Source: Oidiodendron maius Zn (lineage: Eukaryota > Ascomycota > Leotiomycetes > Myxotrichaceae). From it: a stretch of DNA of 64,000 nt. This document shows positions 33,184 through 43,093 of the stretch, in pieces (position 1 is the first letter of the stretch; every line of letters begins with the position of its first letter). The position numbers and the translations under genes were made by a program. A model generated the notes under the pieces. The model made no database searches. It was not told the DNA's origin and saw nothing but the letters and a program-made list of their open reading frames with translations. Location of the stretch: NCBI GenBank assembly GCA_000827325.1, contig KN832884.1:98953-162952 (forward strand), given 5' to 3'.

Positions 33184-35107
33184 CTACCTCAGCCCATTTC
33201 CATGCAAATACTCTGCGGGAATTGATGGAAGTGCGTCAATACCATCGATTATAGCAACCGCCATTCCGCCAGGACTCAAGTGCGTTTGGATATCTAGTCA
33301 TATCAAATTAGAAAACTGGTTAACAGCCAGCGCAGCGAAGACTTACGGCAATGGAACAAGAAGGCGCCAGGGTTTACAACTTGATATCGTATCACTATCC
33401 AGGTCGGAGTTCCGCTTGTTGGAGTCGTTGTAAAGCCATCCCTCAGAGGCGGCGTCTCGAGATTAAAGAGATGCGGAGCAGCCTTGATAGCCTCAGTCGT
33501 TGTTGGCCAATTAAAAGCCCCTGATCCTGCACCGATAATGAAAGCCTTGTTGGAGTGCTTATGTAGTGGGTGTGGTGGCTGAAATGGTGGAGATTCCACC
33601 TGAACGATAAAATCCACCCACTGACCCTTTTTGGTGGTAATTGTAAGATTAGGATTCAAAGCCTCTGCCGATTTGGGGTCGAAGAGAAGCGGTATTTCTG
33701 TTTCCAGATCCAGGCCGTAGGATTCCTTTCCGCTTAAGGTCCATCTCCAAGAGGCTCCGAAACGGTCAATGTGGAAGAAATACGTCGCATCCGCAGTTCG
33801 AGCCGGAGCCACTGGAGGGAAAGGGGCAATCTTAGTGTCATCCAAGAATGTCACGTCTTTTGTAACATTCTGGCCTGCGTAATTGATATACGGCTTTGAC
33901 TCAATCTTATGAGTGCTCCCCTTATAAGACAGGGTGGCAAACCCGCTGATGACTTGGTTAGTCCCCAGATTAGGAACGCGGATCGTGTAGTCGCCAACGG
34001 GTTTATCCAACTTTACAAGAGCGGAAAACCGATTTCCATTGGGGACATGGACAACATCCACTAGAACGGGCTGGATGTGTTTACCATCTGCCGCGTATAT
34101 CCACATTGGATGCTCATCAATAAAGACCCCTAGACTGCTAACAGTGCCAGCGTTTATAATATTGATGCTAATCCATCCGTCTGCCGGATCGACATCGATG
34201 ACTTCAGTGGGGCCTTTGCTGGGAATACAGACATCGAATACCGTGGGAGGAAGTTTGGAGAAATTATGAGGGAAGTCCCCTAGCAGAGTGTTCAACGTTT
34301 TGGGCAGGCAGCTGACACGTATTGGTTACTGAAGGTGAAAATTGACTGTCGACAAAAGACTCACCCTTTAGCAGTTAGAGATTCGCCATTTAAGAGCGGC
34401 AGCAGAATGGGATTGGTCAACGAATTGATCTCATCCTGTGGGAGACATATTTCCGACCCCTTTCCATTCACGAGAACAGAGTCAAAGCAAATATCATCGA
34501 CGTTAGCATTTATCATGATGCTATCAAATTCTTCTGAGGTAAAATGATTCCAGTCCGAGATTACCAATGGAATTGGGCAGTCTTCAGCGCGACGCATCGC
34601 CTGGATCTCAGTGGCGTCACTACTGATTGCCTTGAACGCAGTAGGCTCAGTCGACGCGGGATTTACGATGATGGCGCCGTACATTCCATCGCTAACTTGT
34701 GATCTCGAATGGGCATGATACCAGTACGTACCATACGCATTAGCATTCCACTGATATAAGAAAGATGCTCCAGGCTCAATGAGTCTCTGGGACACGCCCG
34801 GCACGCCATCAGACCAAGGAGTATTCAGCTGCTCGATGCCGTGGAAGTGAACAGTTGTGGCATTTGGGAGATCGTTTTGCACCAAGAACTCAACGTTGTC
34901 GTACTGATTGACGATTAATTCGGGCCCAGGAAATTGTCCGTTAATAAGGATACCATTGCGAGTAAATCCATCCGGAGAAACTTGACCCCAGGTAAGGCGG
35001 ATCTCGAAGCGTACGGAAGTTTGGCGTGAATCCTTGTGCGCTGCTGCTGCCGCATAAGGATGGGCTAGAAGACCTAAGAAAAGGCAAGCCACGAACGTGT
35101 AAAACAT
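33184..35107 (-). CDS. Secreted multicopper oxidase (laccase-like)
   Basis: Three exons (35107-34365, 34311-33347, 33293-33184) keep phase and encode 605 residues. The chosen ATG gives a signal peptide (MFYTFVACLFLGLLAHPYAA). All four copper-binding blocks are present: TTVHFHGIEQLNTPWSDG, GTYWYHAHSRSQVSDGMYG, PPHPLHKHSNKAF, and across the last intron FLFHC-HIQTHLSPGGMAV. It therefore has a full T1 and T2/T3 copper set and should oxidise phenols or metal ions outside the cell. There is no C-terminal membrane anchor, which argues against a Fet3-type ferroxidase. The stretch after the third T1 block has one more residue than the common HxxxGGM/L spacing. The closest general class is ascomycete MCOs found in secondary-metabolism and pigment pathways. 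Confidence 0.9.
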
Positions 35108-36132
35108 ATTAACTTGGAACTGATTAAGCTTCAAATGCACAAACTCGAGGACATGAATATTACACCTAAGGATGGAAGACAGCTGAATCTTAAGAAAATT
35201 AGCCAGCTCTAATCGAACAGTCCCCATCTTGTCCGAGGCCAAAGGAATCACCCTTGGTCAGGACTGTACTCCACTGAGGGGCCATGCCTCGGTGAGACAA
35301 TGACCGCCCTTGCATCTATCATCTTGTGAGAAATTTTTTAAGTTGGTAATTGTCAGAACCCCTACCTAACGGCGTATTCCATGGTACAAACTACCCGGAA
35401 ACGAACCAATTTCACATAAATAGCCTAGCTTCAAACTAAACTTCGTATACTATGGATGTTTTCCTTGCTTGGGGGACTTATATTCAGAATTTTTCGGCAT
35501 CAATGATTGGCGGTTGAGATGTTTATCAAGCTGACCTTTTACCCCTTGCCTTGTAACGTTAAGCTAATTTAAAGTTAAGGCAATAGGATAATTGATTTCA
35601 TCAAGCTGAAGCCTATTCCCTGGTTGGTTCGGATAGTTACTTTATTGACCTTGGGAGCGGATATCGCGCCTAATAATACAATCTGGATAGAGCCAGGAGA
35701 CCTGTGTATAGGTGGTTGCTATGATATATTCATGAAATTACATTAAAAGTCCGTGTAGATCACGCCGCTATATTCGCGGCATATTGAAGTTTTGGAATCC
35801 TCTGCTCTGAAATCGCTTGAATAGATCATCGGTCTGCCGGCTATCGAGTCAGTAAGCCCGTGCCTTATGGTTTTCTTGGATACTACCACCCGTTAAATTT
35901 GTAATTTAAGGGTCAAAGAATTGTTTCTGCCTAGTCGGAGATCTAGGTGGCAAGGGATTACAGCGAAGGGTTAAGAGGTATGAGAGAAGGGGTAGAAGAT
36001 AAGGATTAAGAGAGAAAAGGGGTAAGAGGTGTGAGAGAAGGGGCAAGAGAGAAGGGGCAAGAAAGGAGGCTTAATAGAAAAGAAGTAAGATATAAAGTAC
36101 GGTAACATTCGAAACCAGCCTCAGTCTAAACT
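35108..36132. other. Intergenic with purine-rich tandem repeat and transposon flank
   Basis: 35957-36085 is a purine-rich run of GGGGTAAGAG / GGGGCAAGAGAGAA units. 36102-36132 (GTAACATTCGAAACCAGCCT and following) is the left flank of the piggyBac-like element and is repeated at 46556-46587. No gene is supported. Confidence 0.5.
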
Positions 36133-36171
36133 ATCCCCTCGTCCGTCGTCGCTTGCCACAGCGCTAAGGAT
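36133..36171 (+). repeat. Left terminal inverted repeat, 39 bp
   Basis: Identical in inverted orientation to 39744-39782. The perfect match, despite degraded internal coding sequence, is notable. Confidence 0.9.
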
Positions 36172-36795
36172 TCTTTAACCAGTCAGATTAGAGGATAAGG
36201 CACAGCCCCAATGATTTTTATATAATAAATTATTAGTAATTAGCATTATTTGAATAATAGCTGCTCCAACACTCCCCCTTAATGCATAAGGCTACATTAC
36301 AGAATCTATATCCCCCTCTTGATCGCTTTACCCTCTTTATTATTGCACCCTTATTTATTATCTTCTGGCGTTTTAATATATAAGAACACTATATACAGTT
36401 AGCTGGAGTTATATACCTAATCTAGTAGTGGATATTCAAGAATTCAGGGCTAAATATTCACTGTCCTCCCATATTAATATATAAATACTATAGCTTTGCC
36501 TATATAGAGTATTCAAGTAACCTATTAATTAATTGAACCCTGAATTCAAGGTAGCTAAAGGGTTTCCCTCCTAATTGACCCTGATATAATTGATATAGCC
36601 TATATACATTAATACAGGCTATATCAATTAACTAGTAAAACAAGGGCTACCAGACTCTTTTAGTTATTCGGTATATCTTGTACGACTCTCTAAACTGGTT
36701 TGCAAGATCAACACCTCCTATATATTAATTATAATCATCAATAAAGCAGGGTATTTGAAGCTCCTTAGTCAATTCATCACCAAAAACTTGTTATA

Positions 36796-38154
36796 CAGTA
36801 TGTTATCAAAAGTCTGTGCTCAAATCGCCAAAACCGCGATTTTTCGTGTTTTACCCCCAACCACCTTTTAACTCAACTATGCCTCGACCACCCAATACAC
36901 CTAGACCACCTCTATATAAGGTATCCCCTAATTCTAGGAGCCGAGTAGTCGCTGCTCATGAGTATGGTATTAAGTTTACTAATATTGCACGAGGTGAAAA
37001 TCTTCGACTAGGAACATGTCACCAAATTATCCTAAATATATCAATTCAGACCTCCTATATTTCTCGACCACGTTCAGGACGCCCTGAGTTAATTACTCTA
37101 CATCTAGGCAGGCAGTTATTCAGGGCAATAGCTATTAATCTAAAGATTACTGCAGCTTAATTACGTGTTGCGATCGCTCCTAAGATCTTAAAGATCACGA
37201 TCTACCGATATTTAAAGAAATCTGGTATCCAGAAATAGCGCTACAAAAAGAGACCACTTCTAGACGATGAAAAGGCTGCTGCATGTCTCCAATAGGCACT
37301 CAATTATGATAACCAGCCTCTTGAATACTGGCAACGCTAGGTCTGGTCAGATGAGTGCTCAATTGAGCATGGAAAAGGAGGCAAATGGGACTTTGTATAC
37401 CGGAGGCAGGATAAGTGAGGGGCATAAACTTAAGGGCTCAATTACTTACATATTATTATAGGTAAAGGTCTTATGCCTTGGGCAGTCCAAGGGGAGGGTA
37501 TAAAGGGTCAAACTACTATGTTTTGGGCAGCATTTGGGTATAGCAAGCGCACTGAATTAGCCACTATGCCTGGTGATCCTGCATCTGCTCGAGGGGGAGT
37601 TTCAGCATACTGGTATATCGAGGTTCTTGAGGAATATATACCAACAATACTCGAAACTGATACCTTTTTTATATATAATAATGTACAGGTATATATAGCG
37701 ATATTGGTTCAGGAATAGTTTACTAAGAGGGATATTAATATAATAGATTATCTGCCTTTTTCACCAGATATAAATCCAATCAAGAACTTATAGAAAATAC
37801 TCAAAGCCAAGATAATTAAGTTATATCCAGAGCTTATAACCATAAATGATAATAATGCGACTAGGCAATTCTTAATTAGAGCAGCAAAGGAGGTATAGGA
37901 GCTACTTGAAGAGGAGCTCTTAAATAAGCTTGTATCAGGGATACAAAAGAGGATTGATGCACTCAAGGCTGCAAGAGGATAGTACACTAAATATTAGGCG
38001 ACTAGAATTGAAGGGATTTAGCTGGGCATTCGATTCATACTAATATTAGGTAGCTAGCTAGCTAATTGGTTGAGTTATAATTAATTTAATTGAGTTCAGT
38101 TACCCTGAAAAATGTGGGGGATTCGCTTGAACACAGACTTTTGATAACCCACTG
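36796..38154 (+). mobile_element. Tc1/mariner-type transposon, RIP-inactivated, nested in the piggyBac element
   Basis: The ends CAGTATGTTATCAAAAGTCT and, inverted at the right end, CAGTGGGTTATCAAAAGTCT form terminal inverted repeats. Both ends are flanked by TA, the target duplication (36794-36795 and 38155-38156). Total length is 1359 bp, like the second Tc1-type copy at 46766-48114 (1349 bp). Confidence 0.9.
36876..37997 (+). pseudogene. Tc1/mariner transposase killed by nonsense mutations only
   Basis: A single frame runs from MPRPPNTPRPPLYK to the end without a frameshift but with many stops. TAG codons at 37236, 37293, 37338, 37716, 37791, 37896 and 37980 stand where tryptophan is expected, for example QR*VWSDECSIEHG, QE*FTKRD and NL*KIL. 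The first stop (TAA at 37158) stands where CAA is likely. Catalytic residues are also hit: the second Asp is Asn (FIYNNVQ) and the final Glu is Lys (DINPIKNL). All are G:C to A:T changes, as produced by RIP. The ends of the two Tc1 copies agree (GWHTKY in the better copy, G*YTKY here). Confidence 0.85.
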
Positions 38155-38159
38155 TACAA

Positions 38160-39332
38160 TCCGTCCGTTAGTTAATGTCTTTACTAGACGCTTCCTAACC
38201 TTTATACGGAAGTCCTCTGCCTTATAAACTATATAAATACTGCTTAAGGCTAGTATAATATTATTGTCCTGCTATACTAAACAGAATATATTATCAACTA
38301 CCTTAGCTAGTAGTGTATTCCACTCTAGCTTAGTTGAAAAGCGATCCTTCAGTTGCTTTAATCCAGCTAGAAAGTCCTTATATACCCTTATAGTTCCAAC
38401 TGTACTAAAGTTATTAGCCTATAACTCTGAAAATAAAGGGACTAAAGTAAAGTAATTGTCTATATATATTATAAGATATCGACAAGGGAGAGTAAGGGCC
38501 AGGTTCTTAACTAAACACCCTGTTTTAGTCAGATTAGACTGAAGAACAATGTCCTGCAGCCCCTTTTCTCAAGAGCTCTATAGAAAATTATATAGATATC
38601 TATAATCTACAATTCTAAAGATCTTATATCCCTGTTTTATAGGCTTATTCGGTATTTTATATATATACAGAGACCTAGTATAATTAGTGAGGGAGGGCTT
38701 AATTAAAGGCTTACTTACCTGCTAAAACACTGTACCATTAATTCATCAATACTAACCTCTAAAGAGGGAGAATAATATTGCTGAAAAGAGGCCTATAAGC
38801 TAGAAGCTAAAGGTTCAACCTTATACCACTACTTCTTATTAGAGGGCAGGTTAAAACCAGATAGTTTATTATACTCTAAATCAGATATATAGCAATAGCG
38901 CTTAATCTGTTCAAACCGAGTAAGTGAAATATAAGTTTTAATTGTATATATAGGTCCCTTATTAGAGTCAGAGTTCCAATATATAGAGATATCTGGCTCC
39001 TTATGAATACCTATATATATAATACAACCAATAAACATATATAACTCTTCAACAACTAGATTAAACCACTCTCGGTACCCTGCTTTTTGCCCTGCTTTTG
39101 GCTGTATCCTTTGTATTGCTGTATATTTATTTGTATGCGTTGTAATTAGCTGGAAAAGGTTATATATAAAGAATAAGGTAAAGTAGTCGAAAGGATATGA
39201 GGTTATCGAGAAGCCAGGTAGTAAAAGGGGCTGTACAGCCCTATAAGGTTCTGGTTGTATTGGTTCAAATACTATATTTTCAAGGGGCTCAAATTGAGCC
39301 AGGATCTCCTCGAGTGTTAAGGACATATTCAA
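38160..39332 (-). pseudogene. piggyBac-like transposase, degenerate
   Basis: The minus strand from 39332 begins MNMSLTLEEILAQFEPLENI and has recognisable piggyBac domain text: SYPFDYFTLFFIYNLFQLIT, YREWFNLVVEELYMFIGCII, and ISLTRFEQIKRYCYISDLEY. Beyond the first stop (near 38829) the homology goes on with internal stops (SPSLEVSIDELMV, YLIIYIDNYFTLVPLFSEL, WNTLLAKVVDNILCLVWQDN) to about 38160. It codes for the cut-and-paste enzyme of the surrounding element and is inactive. The coding sequence ends close to the nested Tc1 insertion. Confidence 0.75.
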
Positions 39333-39367
39333 GTCAGGTAGTTGTATATTTGATTCAAGTAAGGGCA

Positions 39368-39590
39368 GCTAATTCGAGTGAGGGGCAGCTGATTCGAGTG
39401 AGGGGCAGCTGATTCGAGTAAGGGGCAGCTGATTCGAGTGAGGGGTAGGAGGGGCAGTTGCGTATTCGAGTGCGGGCAGTCGTATTTGAGTGAGAGCAGT
39501 CGTATTTGAGTGAGCGTAGTCGTGTTTGAGTGAGGGCAGTCGTATTTGAGTAAGGCAGTTGTATTCGAATAAGGGTATTTATATAGGCTC
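39368..39590. repeat. 21 bp minisatellite within the piggyBac element
   Basis: Successive units of the form GGGCAGCTGATTCGAGTGAGG (about four good copies) pass into diverged GGGCAGTCGTATTTGAGTGA units (about five copies). The array lies just upstream of the transposase start and is open in one minus-strand frame. Confidence 0.75.
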
Positions 39591-39743
39591 ATATTGAGTG
39601 TATTTTAAAGGGCTGGTAGGCTAGTATTCAGGAGGCTGCGGATTTTAATTAATTTCTCCCAAATAGGCTTAGTGCCTACATAAGTCTTATATAATACATA
39701 GTAATATTAAAGGGGGCGAATCAGTGTATAGGAAGCAGGGGGC

Positions 39744-39782
39744 ATCCTTAGCGCTGTGGCAAGCGACGACGGACGAGGGGAT
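39744..39782 (-). repeat. Right terminal inverted repeat, 39 bp
   Basis: Exact inverted copy of 36133-36171. The flanking AAGTTTGTATAATTCGCC on the outside matches, with changes, the sequence following the insertion-free site at 46.59 kb. Confidence 0.9.
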
Positions 39783-40498
39783 AAGTTTGTATAATTCGCC
39801 AAGAATCTTTCTGCTAACTAGTACATATATGGTTAGTGGCATTATACCCATGCATTACCTTCTTAGCACATAGCACGTGAAAAGTAGATTTAAGTAGTAG
39901 GTACGAAGTACTTTATCTCATAAATCAGACGCTACGCCATAAAACTTTTACTGAGTCTAGTAATCACTCAATATCATTGGCTCAGGAGTTTGCAGGAGTC
40001 CATTTTAGGTATAGCGTTATATTAGGGAAGTATTTTATAGCGAAGAGTCGATCGAGTGCTTACTCCAGCAGAGCAACGTTAGCCTATTGAGGGCTAAAGA
40101 TGGTTCCTGAGACGATCATGTCGTAGATCAGAGCATGCTGCGGTCTGCAAGATTTTGGTGCTATTTTGCCGGTACTATCGCACAGGTGTTTGATTCAGAT
40201 TGGTGCACTACATCACGTGATCTAAGGCAACTAGGGGCGCACGTTCCAGAACCAGGCAAGACGCCTCTTCTGTGATGAATATGAGTCCGTGAAGTCGAGC
40301 CTTGTTCTACAGTAGGTTATTGCTACGAATTCTCCCAAAGCACGCGCGAGGCTATGTAGCGACAAGGTTAAGATCGGATAACATAATACCTTAACTTCAG
40401 CCTCGAGCCCCGATGCTACAGATTCAATGCTATGATTACTTTCCCCATTGATGAACCGAAAACCCCCTTCACCCTCCACCACGTTTCGTCTTCTGCGG
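39783..40498. other. Right flank of transposon and upstream region of PNP_UDP gene
   Basis: 39783-39880 is diverged but recognisably related to 46590-46674 (AATTCGCCAAGAATCTT against AATTTGCCGAGAATCTT, and CTTAGCACATA near the end). The remainder shows no gene. Confidence 0.45.
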
Positions 40499-41782
40499 AT
40501 GGCATTTCCTAATCAGACCCGCCCCCGCTACCGAGGCGACTTTCACATCGCCATTATCTGTGCTCTATCGATCGAAGCCGATGCTGTGCAAGGCATCTTC
40601 GACGAGTTCTGGGAGGAGGAGAACTCGTACGGAAAAGCAGCGGGCGACCCCAACACCTACACTACCGGACGTATTGGCAAGCACAACGTCGTCCTCGCAC
40701 ACATGCCAGGTATCGGGAAGAGCGCATCGGCTAGCTTGGCTGCGAGTTTCTGTTCCAGCTTTGACGGCATTAGGCTTGGTCTGGTGGTGGGCATCTGTGG
40801 GGGGGTGCCTACTGGGGCACCAGAGGGCGAGGAGATCATTCTGGGTGATGTTATTATTAGTACTGGAGTAGTGCAATTCGATTTTGGGCGGCAGTATTTA
40901 AATAAGGTGGTTAGGAAGGATATACTCGAAGATAACCTTGGCCGGCACAATTTAGAAGTCCGGGGTTTTTTACAAAAGATGAGTGGTCTACATGGTAGAA
41001 AGCAGCTGATGGACAACAGCTTCCTTTACCTAACTGAACTCTGCTATAAGCCCCTCTTCCGTACGTGGGGATACCCCGGCGCGAGCGAAGACATACTCTA
41101 CCCTTCAGCATACCACCATAAGCATCAACAACCAGAAGCATGCAGGATCTGCGCGAGCCAGGAAGACAGCTTGTGCCAGGCTGCGATCGAGTCAAGCTGT
41201 GAAGAGTTGAACTGTGATACTAGCAGACAGATTCCTCGGTTAAGGCTACAGAAGATGAAAGAACGAACTATTTTAGCAGAAACGGAGATTATACATAGAC
41301 CAGATATCCACTTCGGGAAGGTTGCATCTGGAGACTTAGTGATGAGGTCTGAGATTCACCGTGACCGACTTGCGAACCAAGAGAAGGTAATCGCGTTTGA
41401 CATGGAGGCAGCTGGAGTTTGGGATCACTTCTCTACAGTGGTTATCAAAGGGGTGTGCGATTATGCGGATAGTCATAAGAACAAGAAGTGGCAAAAGTAT
41501 GCTGCCGCTACCGCAGCTGCGTGTATGAAGGCATTTTTGAAGGAGTGGAGAGGCATGGACAAGCCATTGCACCCTTTGGAATCATGGGATCAAAAGTCCC
41601 CCCGAAGCTCCAAAGCGACCCTTGAAGCAGCGAATACCTTGGGTCTCATCCATCAGCCAACTACTCAGACATCAGCGAATGAGAAAACACCAGGTACGTC
41701 AAATGAGAATACGGCACCCAACGGTTATATTGCCTACCTAGTCTTGGTGATCTCCCCAGTAGAGAATCACATTCGGATTTGA
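40499..41782 (+). CDS. PNP_UDP (nucleoside phosphorylase-like) domain protein
   Basis: The ATG at 40499 gives MAFPNQTRPRYRGDFHIAII and then a nucleoside-phosphorylase-like domain: CALSIEADAVQGIFDEFW, ANVVLAHMPGIGKSASAS-type core (here HNVVLAHMPGIGKSASASLA), LGLVVGICGGVPTG, and LGDVIISTGVVQFDFGRQY. Near the end come VASGDLVMRSEIHRDRL and KVIAFDMEAAGVWDHF with the conserved ribose-binding Met-Glu. This domain is one of the usual N-terminal effector modules of fungal NLR/STAND proteins, where it is thought to act on nucleosides or nucleotides upon activation. The frame stops at 41782. A small in-frame intron (from GTACGT at 41694) is possible. The next gene downstream encodes the kind of module that normally follows this domain in one polypeptide. 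Confidence 0.8.
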   Translation: MAFPNQTRPRYRGDFHIAIICALSIEADAVQGIFDEFWEEENSYGKAAGDPNTYTTGRIGKHNVVLAHMPGIGKSASASLAASFCSSFDGIRLGLVVGICGGVPTGAPEGEEIILGDVIISTGVVQFDFGRQYLNKVVRKDILEDNLGRHNLEVRGFLQKMSGLHGRKQLMDNSFLYLTELCYKPLFRTWGYPGASEDILYPSAYHHKHQQPEACRICASQEDSLCQAAIESSCEELNCDTSRQIPRLRLQKMKERTILAETEIIHRPDIHFGKVASGDLVMRSEIHRDRLANQEKVIAFDMEAAGVWDHFSTVVIKGVCDYADSHKNKKWQKYAAATAAACMKAFLKEWRGMDKPLHPLESWDQKSPRSSKATLEAANTLGLIHQPTTQTSANEKTPGTSNENTAPNGYIAYLVLVISPVENHIRI

Positions 41783-42038
41783 GGCCGCTGAGTTAATAGA
41801 CAACGATTCAGTTGTCTTAGTGATTCTTAGCGTGCATATACCGTGCGAGTGCATACGTTGACCTGCCCGTAATACCTCGTTCTATCACATGGATGAACTA
41901 AGTTATTTCGCGTGAGGTAGATTTCATTAGTTATATTGAGTCTGCTAAATTAAACTAACATAAAATATCTAATGGTTTACCCTAGTCGAAATAACGTACA
42001 AAAGCCAGAAACAAAATGTCAATAGTATCGGACATATC

Positions 42039-42992
42039 ATGCAGCGGACTAATAATCAAATCGCAAGCACCAACACGACTGTCGGAGTGATAACTGGACA
42101 CCTTCAACCTGTAATGCAAGAGGTGGTCGATGACCAGATGCTGGCAACGTTATCTCAAACTCATGCCTCGTCGCAGGCCACAGGCTCCTTGAAAATCACG
42201 GAGACTGACTTTGAGCATAAATACTCAACGGCAGAATTGTTAGATCTGCTTTCGGAGCTAGATCCGGTTATGTCAAGCCTGCTGTTAGTGCAGACCCCAG
42301 TGCCATTGACGAATGTAAAGTTGAGCGTCAATATTCTAAGTCGATTACAAAGTTGGTGGAAGTCTCCTGATTCAGAATTGCTCTGGATTCAGGAGTCAAC
42401 AGGCCTTATAGGACAACCGTCTACAAGCACAGCAGTCTTGGGCCTTGCCCAGAAAGCCAGTAGACCTACTGCAGCCTACTCTTTTAACTGTGACTTTGGC
42501 ATTGACCCAGTACTTCCTGATTTCTCAAAACTTAATGGAATGGTGCTAGCACTGGTTCTACAAATTATTCAAGGTCTGCCGAACGAGTTCCATAGCTTTG
42601 CAGACTTTCATACAACGCGCCTTGCAAAACTAGACGGCAGCGTGCAGGCTATTGAAGAGGGACTTTCAATTATCAAGGCCTTGTTACAAGTCAGAGATGG
42701 ACCGCAGATAATCATTATAGATAGGTTAGATTTCCTGGACCGAAGCACTGATCATCATGTTCAAAGTGGTTTGAGAACACTTTTAGACATTCTACAGCCA
42801 CCGCCAAAAGCTGGCTTGGACGTTAAAAGTTGTCTGATCAAAACGCTGCTGGTCACACCAGGACAGACACAATTTTTAATGGCCGCGGTAAAATTACGAA
42901 ACCGCTGTGAGGACTTGAGAGTAAATATTCGAAAAGAAGTACTCCTTTCATCAATGTTTGCAGCGGACATTTTGGCTGGTGGACCTCGTTGA
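42039..42992 (+). CDS. NACHT-like protein with degenerate P-loop
   Basis: The 317-residue frame contains SELLWIQESTGLIGQPSTST where an LWI-x-G-PPGSGKST Walker A would be expected, and DGPQIIIIDRLDFLDRS as a Walker B-like strand with Asp. In between are AAYSFNCDFGIDP and MVLALVLQIIQGLPNEFHS, which match the layout of fungal NACHT-related proteins that lost the P-loop Lys. No repeats (WD, ankyrin or TPR) follow. It may be a stand-alone pseudo-NTPase partner of the PNP_UDP protein 257 bp upstream, or the detached second half of a former PNP_UDP-NACHT fusion. The start is uncertain. Confidence 0.5.
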   Translation: MQRTNNQIASTNTTVGVITGHLQPVMQEVVDDQMLATLSQTHASSQATGSLKITETDFEHKYSTAELLDLLSELDPVMSSLLLVQTPVPLTNVKLSVNILSRLQSWWKSPDSELLWIQESTGLIGQPSTSTAVLGLAQKASRPTAAYSFNCDFGIDPVLPDFSKLNGMVLALVLQIIQGLPNEFHSFADFHTTRLAKLDGSVQAIEEGLSIIKALLQVRDGPQIIIIDRLDFLDRSTDHHVQSGLRTLLDILQPPPKAGLDVKSCLIKTLLVTPGQTQFLMAAVKLRNRCEDLRVNIRKEVLLSSMFAADILAGGPR

Positions 42993-43093
42993 AAACACGT
43001 GTTAAAGACTAGTAGTTTTAATCATATTGACCATTTGGCACAATCTCAAAAATTTTATACAGGTATTTGCTAAAATGAACAACTCTTGGCTTT

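Larger units (their letters stand above)
36133..39782. mobile_element. piggyBac-like DNA transposon with perfect 39 bp TIRs and nested Tc1 insert
   Basis: The segment 36133-36171 is the exact reverse complement of 39744-39782 (39 bp, ends ATCCCCTCG...CTAAGGAT). These inverted repeats bracket 3.65 kb that is AT-rich inside and codes for a degenerate piggyBac-type transposase on the minus strand. A complete Tc1/mariner element (36796-38154) has inserted within it, so the original length was about 2.3 kb. No clear TTAA target duplication is seen, so assignment to piggyBac rests on the transposase. The 46.56 kb paralogue lacks the insertion. Confidence 0.8.

Noticed and set aside
40565-40876. Long minus-strand frames inside the PNP_UDP gene
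   Set aside because: They are antisense shadows of the GC-rich coding sequence and show no domain.
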